Part shown: piece by piece, positions 37,690 through 48,700 of the stretch
How the letters are laid out: each line of letters opens with the position of its first letter
Numbering within the stretch: position 1 is the first letter of the stretch
NCBI GenBank assembly: GCA_004352715.1
Contig: SCFE01000023.1
Coordinates: forward strand, 1,870,101-1,934,100
Source of the DNA: Hofstenia miamia
Taxonomy: Eukaryota; Xenacoelomorpha; Acoela
DNA: 64,000 bases
Direction of reading: 5' to 3'
Notes under the pieces: model-generated
Databases searched by the model: none
What the model saw: only the letters and a program-made list of their open reading frames with translations
What the model was told of the DNA's origin: nothing
Program-made: the position numbers and the translations under genes

Positions 37690-38150
37690 ATCGAATTACT
37701 GGTATTTAGTTTGGAAACAAATTTTTAAGCAAAGAGGTCATTGTACACTCATACCCCGACGCCACCATATCCGAGGTACAGCAAGCATTGGAACTTTATC
37801 CACAAGAACAAATTAAAACAGTTTTTGTGCAAATTGGAAGAAACGGTATCCTCAAGGACCACACTAATTACGCAGCTAAGTTTTCTAATCTTATTAAAGC
37901 AATCAACCATATTTTTAGTCCCATTAAGATTATTTCTAAGTGAAATCCCACATTTTTGGAACAGACTGCTTCAAGGCAACAATGAAGTAGTAAAAGTCAA
38001 CAAGATTATTTTTAACTTATCTAAAAAATTAAAATACTTTGTTTTTAAGCTATTCACACAGTTTTGTTTAGGTCCCAAATTGGTAAACAGTCGACTTTTT
38101 TCAAAAGATGGTATTCACTTTTCATAGTATGGGATTAGAAAATTGGTCAC
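37690..38150 (+). pseudogene. SGNH-hydrolase-like fragment (LINE ORF1 type)
   Basis: Plus strand, two frames broken by a stop near 37941. First part: VIVHSYPDATISEVQQALEL, then VFVQIGRNGIL, corresponding to the SGNH block with G-x-ND (here RNG, so degraded). Second part: SKDGIHFS followed by the YGIRKLVTQI stretch, the D-x-x-H catalytic end block of SGNH/GDSL esterases. Such esterase-like domains are known in ORF1 of some CR1-type LINEs, hence the assignment. Strand is opposite to the adjacent LINE, so it is a separate or inverted fragment. Confidence 0.6.
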
Positions 38151-38159
38151 TCAAATAAA

Positions 38160-38630
38160 TCTTTTTTTTCAAGCCTTCATCTGGTCACAAGATGCAGTTC
38201 AAAGTCCTGTCTCGATCACTCCCGCCATTCGTTAGACACCTGCCGAGATATCCCCTTGCACACCCGTCCTGGGTAAGAAAATCATTCGCTGCTGCACTTT
38301 ATGACACCGCACCGCTTTGCTAATCAACCAACGCTAATTAATCAACCTCAGAATTCGCCGCCACCGTCTTTAATATCCACCACACGCTAGTTAATTCAAC
38401 ATATAAGAAACTATTTCCTTTAACTTTGTTGTGTAAAGTATTTTATTTTTGTTTGCAGCCCAGGCGAAGGACAAATAACAATAACTCTAAATTCCAATTA
38501 ATGTTCACTTCTAAAATTTATCTATTTGCCGTTATCTATCTCATTGCTACACATGTATTTAACACCTATGAAACTAATTTACTTATGCCATTGAAATAAA
38601 AAAATAAAAAACACTGACTACGGATAGCTT
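38160..38630. other. LINE-adjacent non-coding DNA
   Basis: Runs from the SGNH-like fragment to the next LINE. Ends in A-rich repeats (AATAAAAAAATAAAAAAC) before the sequence shared with 41196-41288. No gene seen. Confidence 0.4.
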
Positions 38631-39044
38631 ACTAATTTCGATTTATTGTATAATCGTTATTATAAAATTTAAATCCTATCCATGATCTACCTGATATAAA
38701 CTTTTGTTTGAGAAATAATAATTTTAATTCTTTTTTGAATTTTTTAAGGTTGTCTATTATTTTCATTTCTTTTGGCAATATATTCCAGGTGAAAATATCA
38801 TGAGTTAATCCTTTATTAATACTGCAATTTATATTAGATTTAACACGTGAGTAGTTTTTTGTTCGTTTATTTTGCTTCAGACAATCTGTCGAAAATGAGA
38901 ATGATATCTCGTTGTAGGGTGTTATTTTCTTCATGAATTTGAAGAAATAAATAATATTGTAAATAATTAACTTGTGTTAAAAGAATAGATTTAGAAATAT
39001 ATTCTTTTGTTTTAGAAGAGTGTTTATTACAAACATTTAATGCC

Positions 39045-39213
39045 CATTTTAGTTGAACTCGAAGTTTTTTTAACATTTGGCTGTTTACATTAGTATATAA
39101 GATATTAGTAGTTTAAATTACTCATAGCAAATGCATGAAACATTTGAAATATTGCAATTGGGGGTAACTGTTAGGAAACATGGGATATCTTTCTAATACC
39201 TATAACCATTTTT
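39045..39213. repeat. Gap-edge duplicate, copy 1
   Basis: CCATTTTAGTTGAACTCGAAG through TATAACCATTTTT is repeated after the gap (39250-39417) with a handful of differences. Probably two haplotypes or unmerged contig ends. Confidence 0.8.
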
Positions 39214-39249
39214 NNNNNNNNNNNNNNNNNNNNNNNNNNNNNNNNNNNN
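39214..39249. other. Assembly gap, 36 N
   Basis: A run of N between two near-identical sequences. Confidence 0.98.
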
Positions 39250-39417
39250 CCATTTTAGTTGAACTCGAAGCTTTTTTAACATTTGGCTGTGTACATTAGT
39301 GTATAAGATATTAGCATAATTTAAATTACTCATAAATGCATGAAACATTTGAAATATTGCAATTGGGGGTAACTGTTAGGAAACATGGGATATCTTTCTA
39401 ATACCTATAACCATTTT
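39250..39417. repeat. Gap-edge duplicate, copy 2
   Basis: Near-identical to 39045-39213. Confidence 0.8.
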
Positions 39418-39609
39418 TTAATAATAGTATTTATTTGCGACTTGAAATTAAGATTTGAATCTATTATTACTTCTAGATATTTAAACTTATTAACAGGTAT
39501 AACAGATGAATTATTGAAATTAATTGAATAGTCAGAGATATCCGTTTTTTTCCAAAAGGTTGCATTTTGCAAAATTCAGTTTTTTTCGTATTAATACGCA
39601 ATCTATGCA

Positions 39610-40609
39610 NNNNNNNNNNNNNNNNNNNNNNNNNNNNNNNNNNNNNNNNNNNNNNNNNNNNNNNNNNNNNNNNNNNNNNNNNNNNNNNNNNNNNNNNNNN
39701 NNNNNNNNNNNNNNNNNNNNNNNNNNNNNNNNNNNNNNNNNNNNNNNNNNNNNNNNNNNNNNNNNNNNNNNNNNNNNNNNNNNNNNNNNNNNNNNNNNNN
39801 NNNNNNNNNNNNNNNNNNNNNNNNNNNNNNNNNNNNNNNNNNNNNNNNNNNNNNNNNNNNNNNNNNNNNNNNNNNNNNNNNNNNNNNNNNNNNNNNNNNN
39901 NNNNNNNNNNNNNNNNNNNNNNNNNNNNNNNNNNNNNNNNNNNNNNNNNNNNNNNNNNNNNNNNNNNNNNNNNNNNNNNNNNNNNNNNNNNNNNNNNNNN
40001 NNNNNNNNNNNNNNNNNNNNNNNNNNNNNNNNNNNNNNNNNNNNNNNNNNNNNNNNNNNNNNNNNNNNNNNNNNNNNNNNNNNNNNNNNNNNNNNNNNNN
40101 NNNNNNNNNNNNNNNNNNNNNNNNNNNNNNNNNNNNNNNNNNNNNNNNNNNNNNNNNNNNNNNNNNNNNNNNNNNNNNNNNNNNNNNNNNNNNNNNNNNN
40201 NNNNNNNNNNNNNNNNNNNNNNNNNNNNNNNNNNNNNNNNNNNNNNNNNNNNNNNNNNNNNNNNNNNNNNNNNNNNNNNNNNNNNNNNNNNNNNNNNNNN
40301 NNNNNNNNNNNNNNNNNNNNNNNNNNNNNNNNNNNNNNNNNNNNNNNNNNNNNNNNNNNNNNNNNNNNNNNNNNNNNNNNNNNNNNNNNNNNNNNNNNNN
40401 NNNNNNNNNNNNNNNNNNNNNNNNNNNNNNNNNNNNNNNNNNNNNNNNNNNNNNNNNNNNNNNNNNNNNNNNNNNNNNNNNNNNNNNNNNNNNNNNNNNN
40501 NNNNNNNNNNNNNNNNNNNNNNNNNNNNNNNNNNNNNNNNNNNNNNNNNNNNNNNNNNNNNNNNNNNNNNNNNNNNNNNNNNNNNNNNNNNNNNNNNNNN
40601 NNNNNNNNN
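39610..40609. other. Assembly gap, exactly 1,000 N
   Basis: A second round-number gap; true size unknown. Confidence 0.98.
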
Positions 40610-40689
40610 AAACGCAATTGATGCTATTAAAAATTAATGTGGAAAATAATTACTGATTATGAAATTTCAAACGAATTAATCAAGACTTA

Positions 40690-41035
40690 TTAATCTAGGA
40701 AAATTCGTTGGCCCTATCGTTAAGTATGAAATTAAACCACCAAATTTCTTTAACCCTGAATTTTCTTTTCGTTTTACAAGTATTGAAACCTTATATACAA
40801 TGCTCAAGTTTAATGCTAACAAATCAACTAGATCTATAATTTCTTTTTTGGCCCTTAATATCACTGCAGGTATTATAGCTAGTCCCCAAACTAACGAATG
40901 CATAAGGTGTAGTTACTTTCGGGGTTATTTAAAACTTCCTCACTCCTAAGAAAAACGATCCTTTTCACGCTAAAAAGTATCGACCAATTTCAATTACTTC
41001 ACCAATAAGCAAAGTATTAGAGCTATTATTTTTTT
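40690..41035 (+). pseudogene. LINE reverse transcriptase fragment, opposite strand
   Basis: Plus strand, broken frames: LLNITAGIIASP, a TPLxK-like junction, then KKNDPFHAKKYRPISITSPI and SKVLELL: the start of a LINE reverse-transcriptase domain (NYRPISLLPxxSKxxE). Opposite in strand to the LINE pieces left of the gap. Confidence 0.65.
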
Positions 41036-41189
41036 ACTATTCAAATACATTTATTAGCATCTATAAACTAAGAAACAAAAAATAAACAAATATTCATTTG
41101 AATTTTTTACAATATTTTACTGATATTTCAAATGAATAGCGTCATTAACTACTATGTACAAAAAAATGAATAATAACAAAAATGAAATA

Positions 41190-41295
41190 AATAAAACACT
41201 GACTACGGATAGCTTACTAATTTCGATTTATTGTATAATCGTTATTATAAAATTTAAATCCTATCCATGATCTACCTGATATAAGCTTAGGAATA
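41190..41295 (-). repeat. Copy of the LINE terminal segment
   Basis: AACACTGACTACGGATAGCT to CTACCTGATATAA is the same as 38612-38699. It ends at the next gap, so it may be a second LINE copy or a duplicated contig end. Confidence 0.7.
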
Positions 41296-41572
41296 NNNNN
41301 NNNNNNNNNNNNNNNNNNNNNNNNNNNNNNNNNNNNNNNNNNNNNNNNNNNNNNNNNNNNNNNNNNNNNNNNNNNNNNNNNNNNNNNNNNNNNNNNNNNN
41401 NNNNNNNNNNNNNNNNNNNNNNNNNNNNNNNNNNNNNNNNNNNNNNNNNNNNNNNNNNNNNNNNNNNNNNNNNNNNNNNNNNNNNNNNNNNNNNNNNNNN
41501 NNNNNNNNNNNNNNNNNNNNNNNNNNNNNNNNNNNNNNNNNNNNNNNNNNNNNNNNNNNNNNNNNNNNNNNN
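41296..41572. other. Assembly gap, 277 N
   Basis: A run of N; the right edge is a (TA)n tract. Confidence 0.98.
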
Positions 41573-41602
<30 letters not shown>

Positions 41603-41605
<3 letters not shown>

Positions 41606-41871
41606 TAATACCTCCCTCTCCGTAGTATGGTTTTTGCAAAAAAGTGCTACATAGAGGGCGGCGAGGAAAATTGTCCATACTACATAGAGGGATTTTGGCC
41701 GAAAATTAACTTTTTGGCTATTACTCCCTAAAAAATCCATCGATCCCTTAAATATTTTGCATGAAGGTAGTGACTACCAAAAGACTATGTCCTACAAACA
41801 TTCAGGAATTTATGTGGGAAATTCAGCTTATATGGTTATGTGGAAAAAATACATAGAGGGAGGTATTAGTA
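41603..41871. mobile_element. TIR element with CCTCCCTCT ends, 269 bp, inside TA repeats
   Basis: The left end TACTAATACCTCCCTCT is inverted on the right (AGAGGGAGGTATTAGTA), a 17-bp perfect pair. (TA)n flanks both sides. The word ACATAGAGGG occurs three times inside. A non-autonomous element that inserted into, or created, a TA tract. Confidence 0.7.
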
Positions 41872-42661
41872 TATATATATATATATTGATTGTAGTGTTT
41901 TGCAGATACTTATATTGATGTAAATATCAATATATATTTATTACAACTTTTATTAAAAAAATTTCAGTCTGTAATGTTAGCAGTAAAATGTTTGTAAATT
42001 CAACATATTTCATTTTTGTTTAAATAGGGATGATTCACAAAAATTAGTCTTAAACCGCCCTCATATTTGAAATTTTGCCATAAAAACCACGAAAAAGTGG
42101 AGACCAAGCATCAATTTCTTTTTCATTTAAAAAATATGTTTTTTTTTCTATTTTTGTGACGTCATTACTGCTGTTGAGATATATTTATACATGTATATGC
42201 TCAACATAGTACTGTTGGATTTACTGCTATTAGCTGATATCTTGAAGAATAATTTCTTTAAAATATAGTAGTTAAATCCTTAGCATTATTAAATATTAAA
42301 GAACTCTGCAGATAGTAATGACGTCAACAAATAAATAGCTTTGAGGGCTAACCAGCTAAACAACTGCTTGCATTGTTTTGTCATCAAAAAATCATTAGTG
42401 ATACAAAAAATATTTGCTGTAATAGGTTTCATGAGGATTTGAAAATTTAGAAAGGGAGTTTGTCTTTTCTGTTCATTTTCAAGTAATATTCGGAAGTCAA
42501 AAATTACTGCTGATATTGTAATAATGGTGACTTCACTAAAATTGAAAATGAGGTCAATTTTTCTTATAAATGTAGCGTAAATGATTATGTGCTGAATCAA
42601 ATAACTCAAAAACAAAAACATTGAACAGTATACAATAAAATAATGACTAAAATCATCATCA

Positions 42662-42781
42662 TCATTTGGAATGTGATTTAGAAATTTGTTCCTTCAATGC
42701 CAAGATACTCATTCTTTGTTCGGGTGGTAGCTGCTTAATCTGTTCGGGAGTTAGTTTTAATACTTGCTGAATAACTTTTGC
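42662..42781 (-). CDS. CSTF2 last exon
   Basis: Acceptor TTTTCAG, phase 0, 39 codons and TGA. Starts AKVIQQVLKLTPEQIKQLPP and ends KSHSK. This is nearly the whole C-terminal helical domain. Confidence 0.92.
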   Translation of the reverse strand, partial: AKVIQQVLKLTPEQIKQLPPEQRMSILALKEQISKSHSK

Positions 42782-45700
42782 CTGAAAATAAATGATTTAA
42801 GATGATATAAAATTAATGGGAAAAAATTGTAAAAGAATCATAAGATATCACACATTTTAATTAAAACCTATCAAGCAAAACTACATGCTGTTAGATTATT
42901 AAAATTTAAAGTCAATACGTAATATTAATATGTTAATGTAATGAATTTTGAATTTTACAGAAGCGGTGGTTTGGGTTTAATAAATAATAACTAGAAAAAT
43001 TTTCAGGTTTACAAAAGGGTTGGGAGTGCAATTTTTATTAATAAAAGCATAAATTCCCTTTGAAAAATGATTCCACATTAACATTTTATCAATATAGTAG
43101 AAGTATTATGCTTGCTGTCTTATTTGAAATTTAAAATCATTTACGCAGTTATCTTCATCAATTGGTAGTCCTCATTTTAACAAAAACTATAAAATCTTTT
43201 ATATTTTAACAAAAAATTATCAATAAACAATGAAAAATAAAAAATACAAAAATATTGTTTTGACTTCTTGAACTTTTTCATAAATATGTTAGTAAACTTC
43301 CACCTTAAAGAAGATAAAAGAATCACAATCCAACCCAACTTGTCTAATTTTTGAGTAAACTTCCACCTTAAAGAAGATAAAAGACTCACAATCCAACCCA
43401 ACTTGTCTAATTTTTGAGTAAACTTCCACCTTAAAGAAGATAAAAGACTCACAATCCAACCCAACTTGTCTAATTTTTGAGTAAACTTCCACCTTAAAGA
43501 AGATAAAAGACTCACAATCCAACCCAACTTGTCTAATTTTTGAGTAAACTTCCACCTTAAAGAAGATAAAAGACTCACAATCCAACCCAACTTGTCTAAT
43601 TTTTGAGTAAACTTCCACCTTAAAGAAGATAAAAGACTCACAATCCAACCCAACTTGTCTAATTTTTGAGTAAACTTCCACCTTAAAGAAGATAAAAGAC
43701 TCACAACCCAACCGAACTTGTCAAATTTTTGTGAATTGGTTTGACCTCTCTTCTTACAGTGGTTTTCACCACGGTCGTAGGCAAGGGTGGGCAAATTTCC
43801 CACTACAACTAATTTTCTAATTCCGGCAGTGGTCATAATTTGTATTTTACGTTTCGCAGTTAAATTTTAACGATATCAAATAATTTCATTAAAGTTCCTG
43901 ATAATAACGTGAATATATTTATTTTTTGAATAGGTATTGAATATTGAGAGAAATAAACAATAAACTTCAGAATTTCAAAAACAATTTTCCAATTTTCTCA
44001 AGTCCATCATGAACTTTAGAATTCTTTAGATATGGTGTATATATATATATATCTTACCTTTTCCGAGTCTGTACCGCTGATACCGGGAAAAGAACCAGAC
44101 ACAGTAGATCCAGAGCTTGCCTAAATAAAATTATATAACATTTAAGTGGTTTTTTACAATTTGTTCGATACTCTATCAAATGTTACATTAGCTGAACGAA
44201 ATTTAGGAATAAATATAAAGAAAATTATTTTAAATAATTTTGATATTAAACACAGCAATGTGGGTGCAATCGCTGTACATTAACGTGAATTGTCGGTTAA
44301 TTGCTTTAGAGTGATAAAAATGAAATCGCTCTGCTAACGAATTTACGACCTCCCCAATCGCGCCATTCCGTTTTTAGTTGAAAAACTAATTGTATCGCGC
44401 ATTTTTGTTAAAACTAAAATACACTGAGCGAGAACTGAAAACGATTCAGGTTGGGGTAAAATGCTTTTGTAAATCTGCTTCCAATTAGGCGAATTCTCAA
44501 ACCCCGAAATTCAAAACGAAATAGTAATCGGAACCTAAATTTTGGATAAGTGACATACACTGAAAAACCGTTAGTTTTAGCAAAGATTGTCAACTGTCCA
44601 GTCTAGTAATTATCAGTGTACATTTCTTTAATGATTCATAAGATTGTACAATGGGTTTATGTTCATGCAAATACATAAGTGATGAACGTGAAAGTCGAAA
44701 ATTTTGCTTAAACATTGCTTCTGTGAAAACATGAAGGATTTCTTCTGCAAATAAATTTTCAAATAATTTTTTTTGATTATGAGCAGATAACGCGCTAACT
44801 TCAGCAAACAATTGGTTACTTATAATAGGTTGTTGGTTAATATTGTGCTAACTGGGACAAGAATTGACAATTGCAGAGGGTGTTAAGACTAAACCAAATC
44901 ATGACGATTGTTTTTCATTACTGCATCAAAAGTAATAAAAAATTTATACCGAGTGTGTATTTGATTTGTTTACAGTTGGAAATAGTTTTTCTCAGTATAT
45001 TATAAAATTCAGCACGATTCTTTCATTTCTAAAATGCACCAAAGTTAATGTCGGTCAATTGCCAGAGTTGCATATGGAAATGGTAATTTCCATTCCATTC
45101 CATTTCCATTTTATGGAAATGGAAATCAATTTATGGAATGGAAATTTATGGAAATACAATTTTAAAAATGGCATTCTGAACGCAATTGCAAATCTTCAAA
45201 ACACTACATTTATATAAATAATAAAATTTTTAAGAACAAAATGCATTAAAATAAGTATGAATTATAAAATTAAAAATGATTACGACGGCAAAATGTAGTT
45301 AATCGCAAATGGCATTGATTTAGTAACACAGTTGTGCAGCTAAAATAATTCTAAATTTCATGCCTTAATATGGAAATTGTCATCAATTATTTTAAAGACT
45401 AAACCCGTTAGCGACATCTGTAGGTGTATATATACATATTCAATATTTAATGACATCGTAATTAATATAATTATCTATGCCATGCATATATAATTTAAAT
45501 TATAAAATATCCATTCGATTTTGAACAGGACTGGAACTGAAATTAGCGGAAATAATTGCTAGATACATTACACGAACTAGATTGGCTGAGACCAGATCAA
45601 AAGCAGTATAAAATTCTATTATGTTTATCGTAGCCAGTTTCAACCAAAGCAATTATTGCACGTGTCGGAACTGAATTTTTTCTGTTAACATTGCCAACTT

Positions 45701-48700
45701 GACGAACATGTAGTATCACTCAGTCCAATGGGATTTACTGGTCTCAGTCAAATGAGGCTGGGACTAAAATGGGTTAGGACCAGTGGCGCACCCAGGGAGG
45801 GACATGGTGGAATGTCCCCCCCCCTCCGTCAGGTTTCCATATTTAATTTTGACTGGATAAATCAAAAAATTTTTCGTAAAAAATTTAAAATCTATGAACA
45901 TGAATGCATTTTTTAGGGTCTATTTTCTCAATATTTTCAAAAATTTTAGTGCATTAGAGAATAACAATGATGCCCCGTCAGAAAATCCTGGGTACGCCCC
46001 TGGTTGGGACCACAAATGTAGAACGCGGAATCACGGACTTTAGAATGTTATTACCGTATTTACCCGTGTATAAGCCGCACCTTTTTCCATGAAAAATTGC
46101 TCCCAAAGCGGGGGGTGCGGCTTATCTATAGAATCATCTCGCGAAGACACCTAATTTGCACATATATTGTAAAATAAAGTACGTGATCTTGCTGTAATAT
46201 ACATTAAAGTAAAGTAATATCCTTGTTTAAAAGACAAACAATTAATTGATTAAAAATAACACAATATTAAAGTATTAGAATGTATTGTTAGTTTAGAAAT
46301 AATATTCATGCAAATATCAAGAGCAATTTAGATCAGCATCCTTAACAAGATCTATATAGGTTTATAGTTTTACTTAATTTATTAAGATAGACTATAAATC
46401 GCGGAAATGCAGGTTTCCTTCCTTCAAAGTTGTAAAAAATATCTGAATAATGTAAATAAATATGTTTTGTTGATTCAGTGCTTGTGAATTTTTTTATCGC
46501 TCAAAAAACTTTTTTTCTTAAAAATCTTCTCCCAAACTCGGGGTGCAGCTTATCTACGGATGCGGCTTATACACGGGTAAATACAGTAATTATATTTCCA
46601 AGTTCATTCAAAATAGACGTTGAACCAAGGAGACTATCGGACCAGAAAATTTCTTAGCTTGAGATGGGACAATATCCAATTGGAGTAAAATTCTAGTCCC
46701 ACAGTATCATAACCACTTGTTCTAAGTGTCATGGAAAGATGTGAAAATTAACGGAAAAATATGGAAATATTTCTAAAATAGTTGTGGAATTGAAAGACAA
46801 TTCTATTCCCATATGCAAGCCTGAGTGTATTGAATAAAAACGAAAATATGTTCATCATCAAATAAGAAACTTGACTTATTTTTAGATGCGTAGCACGTGG
46901 AGACAAATAAAAAAGGTGCTTAATAATATAGAAATAAATAGACATCAATCGAATTGAAAATTAGAAACTCACAAGAGGATGTCGCGGCCCACGCGGATCC
47001 ATTGGACGTACATCGGAGCCTAAACGAATACTATAAAAAGCCATGTCTATCAGCTACTTCTGTAGATTTTGAATGCATTTCCAAGATAAATAATATCAAG
47101 AAGAGAAAATTTCATAATTTCTTCATTTAGGTTTGAATTTCACATTGTGAGCAAACGACTATGGGCCAATTGGACTAACTAAGAATGTAGACGTCCACTC
47201 ATTTTATTGCCCAATAACATTAAATTTAAACACAAAAGTGTGTATATTAATGAGCATAATAAAGTTTGTTGACGCCAAGCTATTGTTAAAAAGTTATGAA
47301 CGTGTTATGTACGTAAATATTGAAGCCTTTACTTAACTGATTGTCTTTAAAAGTGCCAAATTAATCAAGAAAAAGTAAATTAATCAAAGCGTCATTAAGA
47401 CTACTTTAACCTTTTCGGCCCCTAATGGGACATATATGTCCCAAGAACATTTTCCAAATACTAAAATCAATTTTAAACGTTTATAATACTACTGGGACAT
47501 ATTTGTCCCATGGTCGAAAAACACATGCACCTATTATAAAAATTTTCAATTTTGCTTATGGTAGTTAAGGAGTGTCATGATAAGTTTGAGATACCGAAAA
47601 AAATGATTGAAAGTTAATTGTGCAAAAGTCGGATCGAAAGGGTTAATATTAGTGAAATGTGAAAATATATTAGTATTTGTAGTGGAAGACTTGCTTACCT
47701 CTGAACTGATGTGGATTATTCCTAAAATCTGGGTGAGGTGGTCGGGGCTGCGGAAAATCGCCCACCAATGGTGGTCTGTTTCCCATAAATTCCCCTGGTG
47801 GTGGCCGGTGACCTCCATGGTAGCGATCATTAAAAGGTGGTGGTCGCTGAGGCGGAACTTCTGGACGAATGAACCCAGATTGGTTCATCGGTGGTCGGAA
47901 GTCACCATGGCCGGCCATCTTTGGATTGAACTCATCGATAGGCCCGGGTGGAGGGAACTGCATCTGTGGTGGTTGGCCTAAAAGTATGATTTATAAATGG
48001 AAATGCGGTGAGATTAACTGCATAGTCATTTAAATATAATAACGAATTTTTAGTTGAAAATGAAACTTTTGATAACTTTTAAATTGAATTCACGTTAAAA
48101 GTTATCAACTAAACGTTTACTACATAACTAAAGAATATGAGTGCCAATGAAAACGCGTTACTCTCGCTAGTAGACAAATGTGCAAATAATTCGTTGGATA
48201 TTTAATATTTAGGTAGTAACTTCTGTACAGAATGTTTGCATCCTTCCGATGGAAGCCAATGTGCTTGTACAAACTGGTAACTTAGAGAAATTAAATGGAC
48301 GCTATGTATGAATCGAATAAACACAAGAGAGTGGAAAGATGGCGTATTTAAAAAGAAATAGTTTATTCCTCATCGCAGCGAATCTCTTCCAACTAAAATT
48401 CCACGTGGCGTGGAAGATGGAGGAAAACAGAGGGAAAAGGAAGCACAGTGTTTCCATTACAGAAATCGCCTAACGGATAAAATCATAGCATTTTAGTAAA
48501 GGAGAACTACGGTCGAGTGAGTAACAGGCAAGTGCAGGTGAAAACCATGGAAGAAACACAAGAGAAACAGAAACGGTCGCAGTCCTTGCAGGCCAGACGG
48601 GGCTCATGCGACGAAGATAGAGGCAGGAGCCGAAGCACTAAAAGCAGGTCGGTGGTGTGGAGGCTGCCACTGGAAACACTGCAACGATCGATATCCCGAT

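Larger units (their letters stand above)
38632..39609 (-). pseudogene. LINE reverse transcriptase, C-terminal part
   Basis: Minus strand from the gap edge downwards: LRINTKKTEFCKM, NKFKYLEVIIDSNLNFKSQI (the post-catalytic FKYLGVxxDxxL block), LKWALNVCNK, and finally FTWNILPKEMKIIDNLKKFK (the WNxLP..., FKxxLK end block of LINE ORF2). Interrupted by a 36-N gap with the same ~165 bp repeated on both sides, so one part is duplicated by assembly. Frame breaks make it a pseudogene. Confidence 0.7.
45063..46823. mobile_element. hAT-like element carrying two nested elements
   Basis: Left CAGAGTTGCATATGGAAATG and right CATATGCAAGCCTG (inverse CAGGCTTGCATATGGGAATA) form an imperfect terminal inverted repeat. 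The left flank is rich in inverted ATGGAAAT/ATTTCCAT words. Two complete elements (45781-46002, 46051-46589) sit inside. No 8-bp duplication was found, so the outer boundaries are tentative. In a CSTF2 intron. Confidence 0.5.

Noticed and set aside
43291-43731. Possible CRISPR-like array
   Set aside because: Units are directly adjacent with no unique spacers; it is a simple 63-bp minisatellite in a eukaryotic intron.
47607-47981. Plus-strand 124-codon Trp-rich frame
   Set aside because: It is the antisense shadow of the Pro/Gly-rich CSTF2 exon.
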